A DNA stretch of 5,825 nt from positions 1 to 5,825 of the forward strand of contig DYFX01000060.1 in NCBI GenBank assembly GCA_020724945.1, in the 5' to 3' direction. The notes under the pieces are model-generated. The model was not told the DNA's origin, ran no database searches, and was given only the letters and a program-made list of their open reading frames with translations. Below are positions 5,409 to 5,825 of the stretch, one piece after another. The stretch is from Candidatus Paceibacter sp. (GTDB lineage: Bacteria; Patescibacteriota; Patescibacteriia; SG8-24; DYFX01). How positions within the stretch are numbered: the stretch's first letter is position 1; each line of letters begins with the position of its first letter. The translations under genes and the position numbers were made by a program.

Positions 5409-5825
5409 AGGATCAAAAGAGCGCCAATTGGATCCCGCTTTCGGATCCCGATATGTCGCAAGCCGAGATCGATGCGGTGACCGAGGTCCTGCAATCGATG
5501 GATCTCTCGACCGGCGACGCGGTCGAAGCGTTCGAAGAGGCTTTCGCCAGCTATGTCGGGCGCAAATATGCGATCGCAGTGGCGAGCAGCACCATAGGCC
5601 TCATGCTCGTGCTCAAGGCCTATGAACTCGGGCCTGAGACGGAGGTAATTACCTCGCCGTATTCCTTCCGCGAGATCAATCACGCGATCACGCTCAACGG
5701 CTCCTATCCTGTCTTCGCCGACATCGACTATTGGTCCGGTTGCCTGGTGCCGGAAAAGACCGAGGCCAAACTCAGCGACAAGACCAAGGCCCTGGTTGTC
5801 AGCAATACCAATGGCCATCCCGCGG
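5405..5825 (+). CDS. DegT/DnrJ/EryC1/StrS-family aminotransferase (3' end outside window)
   Basis: The first 140 residues of a PLP-dependent fold-type I enzyme are present, with the frame open to the window end. Family landmarks are WIPLSDPDMSQAEIDAV, the LSTGDAVEAFEEAFASYVG block, the cofactor-phosphate loop ASSTIGL at 60-66, VITSPYSF at 81-88, PVFADID at 102-108, and NTNGHPA at 134-140. The phosphate loop reads S-S-T-I-G-L instead of the usual S-G-T-x-A-L. The catalytic lysine would lie beyond the window. Members typically transaminate keto-sugars for surface polysaccharides or antibiotics, so this position at the end of a nif operon is notable. The ATG at 5405 overlaps the preceding stop by four bases (ATGA), arguing for co-expression with the unknown 92-residue protein. 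The substrate cannot be told from this part. Confidence 0.88.
   Translation, partial: MKDQKSANWIPLSDPDMSQAEIDAVTEVLQSMDLSTGDAVEAFEEAFASYVGRKYAIAVASSTIGLMLVLKAYELGPETEVITSPYSFREINHAITLNGSYPVFADIDYWSGCLVPEKTEAKLSDKTKALVVSNTNGHPA

Overview
The window is an accessory stretch of a molybdenum nitrogenase (nif) gene cluster. All recognised genes lie on the + strand and are tightly packed. The high GC content, the FdxN-type ferredoxin directly after nifB, and the mix of HesB/IscA-like, LRV, NifZ and NifT genes point to a diazotrophic alphaproteobacterium, probably of the Rhizobiales (Beijerinckiaceae, Methylocystaceae or Bradyrhizobium-like). The lineage is inferred from gene content and sequence feel, not from a search.

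Layout. Bases 1-779 hold the 3' part of nifB (FeMo-co core synthesis). A 141-bp gap with two hairpins follows. Next come fdxN (2[4Fe-4S] ferredoxin, 921-1145), an IscA/HesB-like Fe-S protein (1148-1507), a TPR-like protein (1523-2059) and a 4Fe4S leucine-rich-repeat-variant (LRV) protein (2046-2843, overlapping its upstream neighbour by 14 nt). A 189-bp gap carries a good candidate sigma-54 (-24/-12) promoter at 2989-3004. It is followed by two tandem nifZ genes (3033-3362 and 3362-3610), a 123-bp gap with a hairpin, nifS (3734-4870), nifT (4910-5122), a small nif-neighbourhood protein of unknown function (5130-5408), and the start of a DegT/DnrJ/EryC1/StrS-type aminotransferase (5405 to the window end). 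No gene-free stretch exceeds 300 bases, and no RNA genes, insertion sequences or CRISPR arrays were seen.

How the genes fit together. NifS supplies sulfur for Fe-S clusters. NifB converts simple clusters into NifB-co with electrons that FdxN may deliver. The IscA-like protein may act as an Fe-S carrier or scaffold. NifZ helps mature the P-clusters of the MoFe protein. NifT, the TPR-like protein, the LRV protein, the 92-aa protein and the aminotransferase are conserved-looking accessories whose role here is unknown. The spacing suggests two transcription units: nifB-fdxN-iscA-TPR-LRV, and nifZ-nifZ-nifS-nifT-unknown-aminotransferase driven by the internal sigma-54 promoter.

The points most worth a second look are the IscA-like protein with an altered cysteine motif and a His-rich tail, the tandem nifZ pair behind its own sigma-54 promoter, the overlapping TPR/LRV pair, and the aminotransferase coupled to the unknown 92-aa protein.
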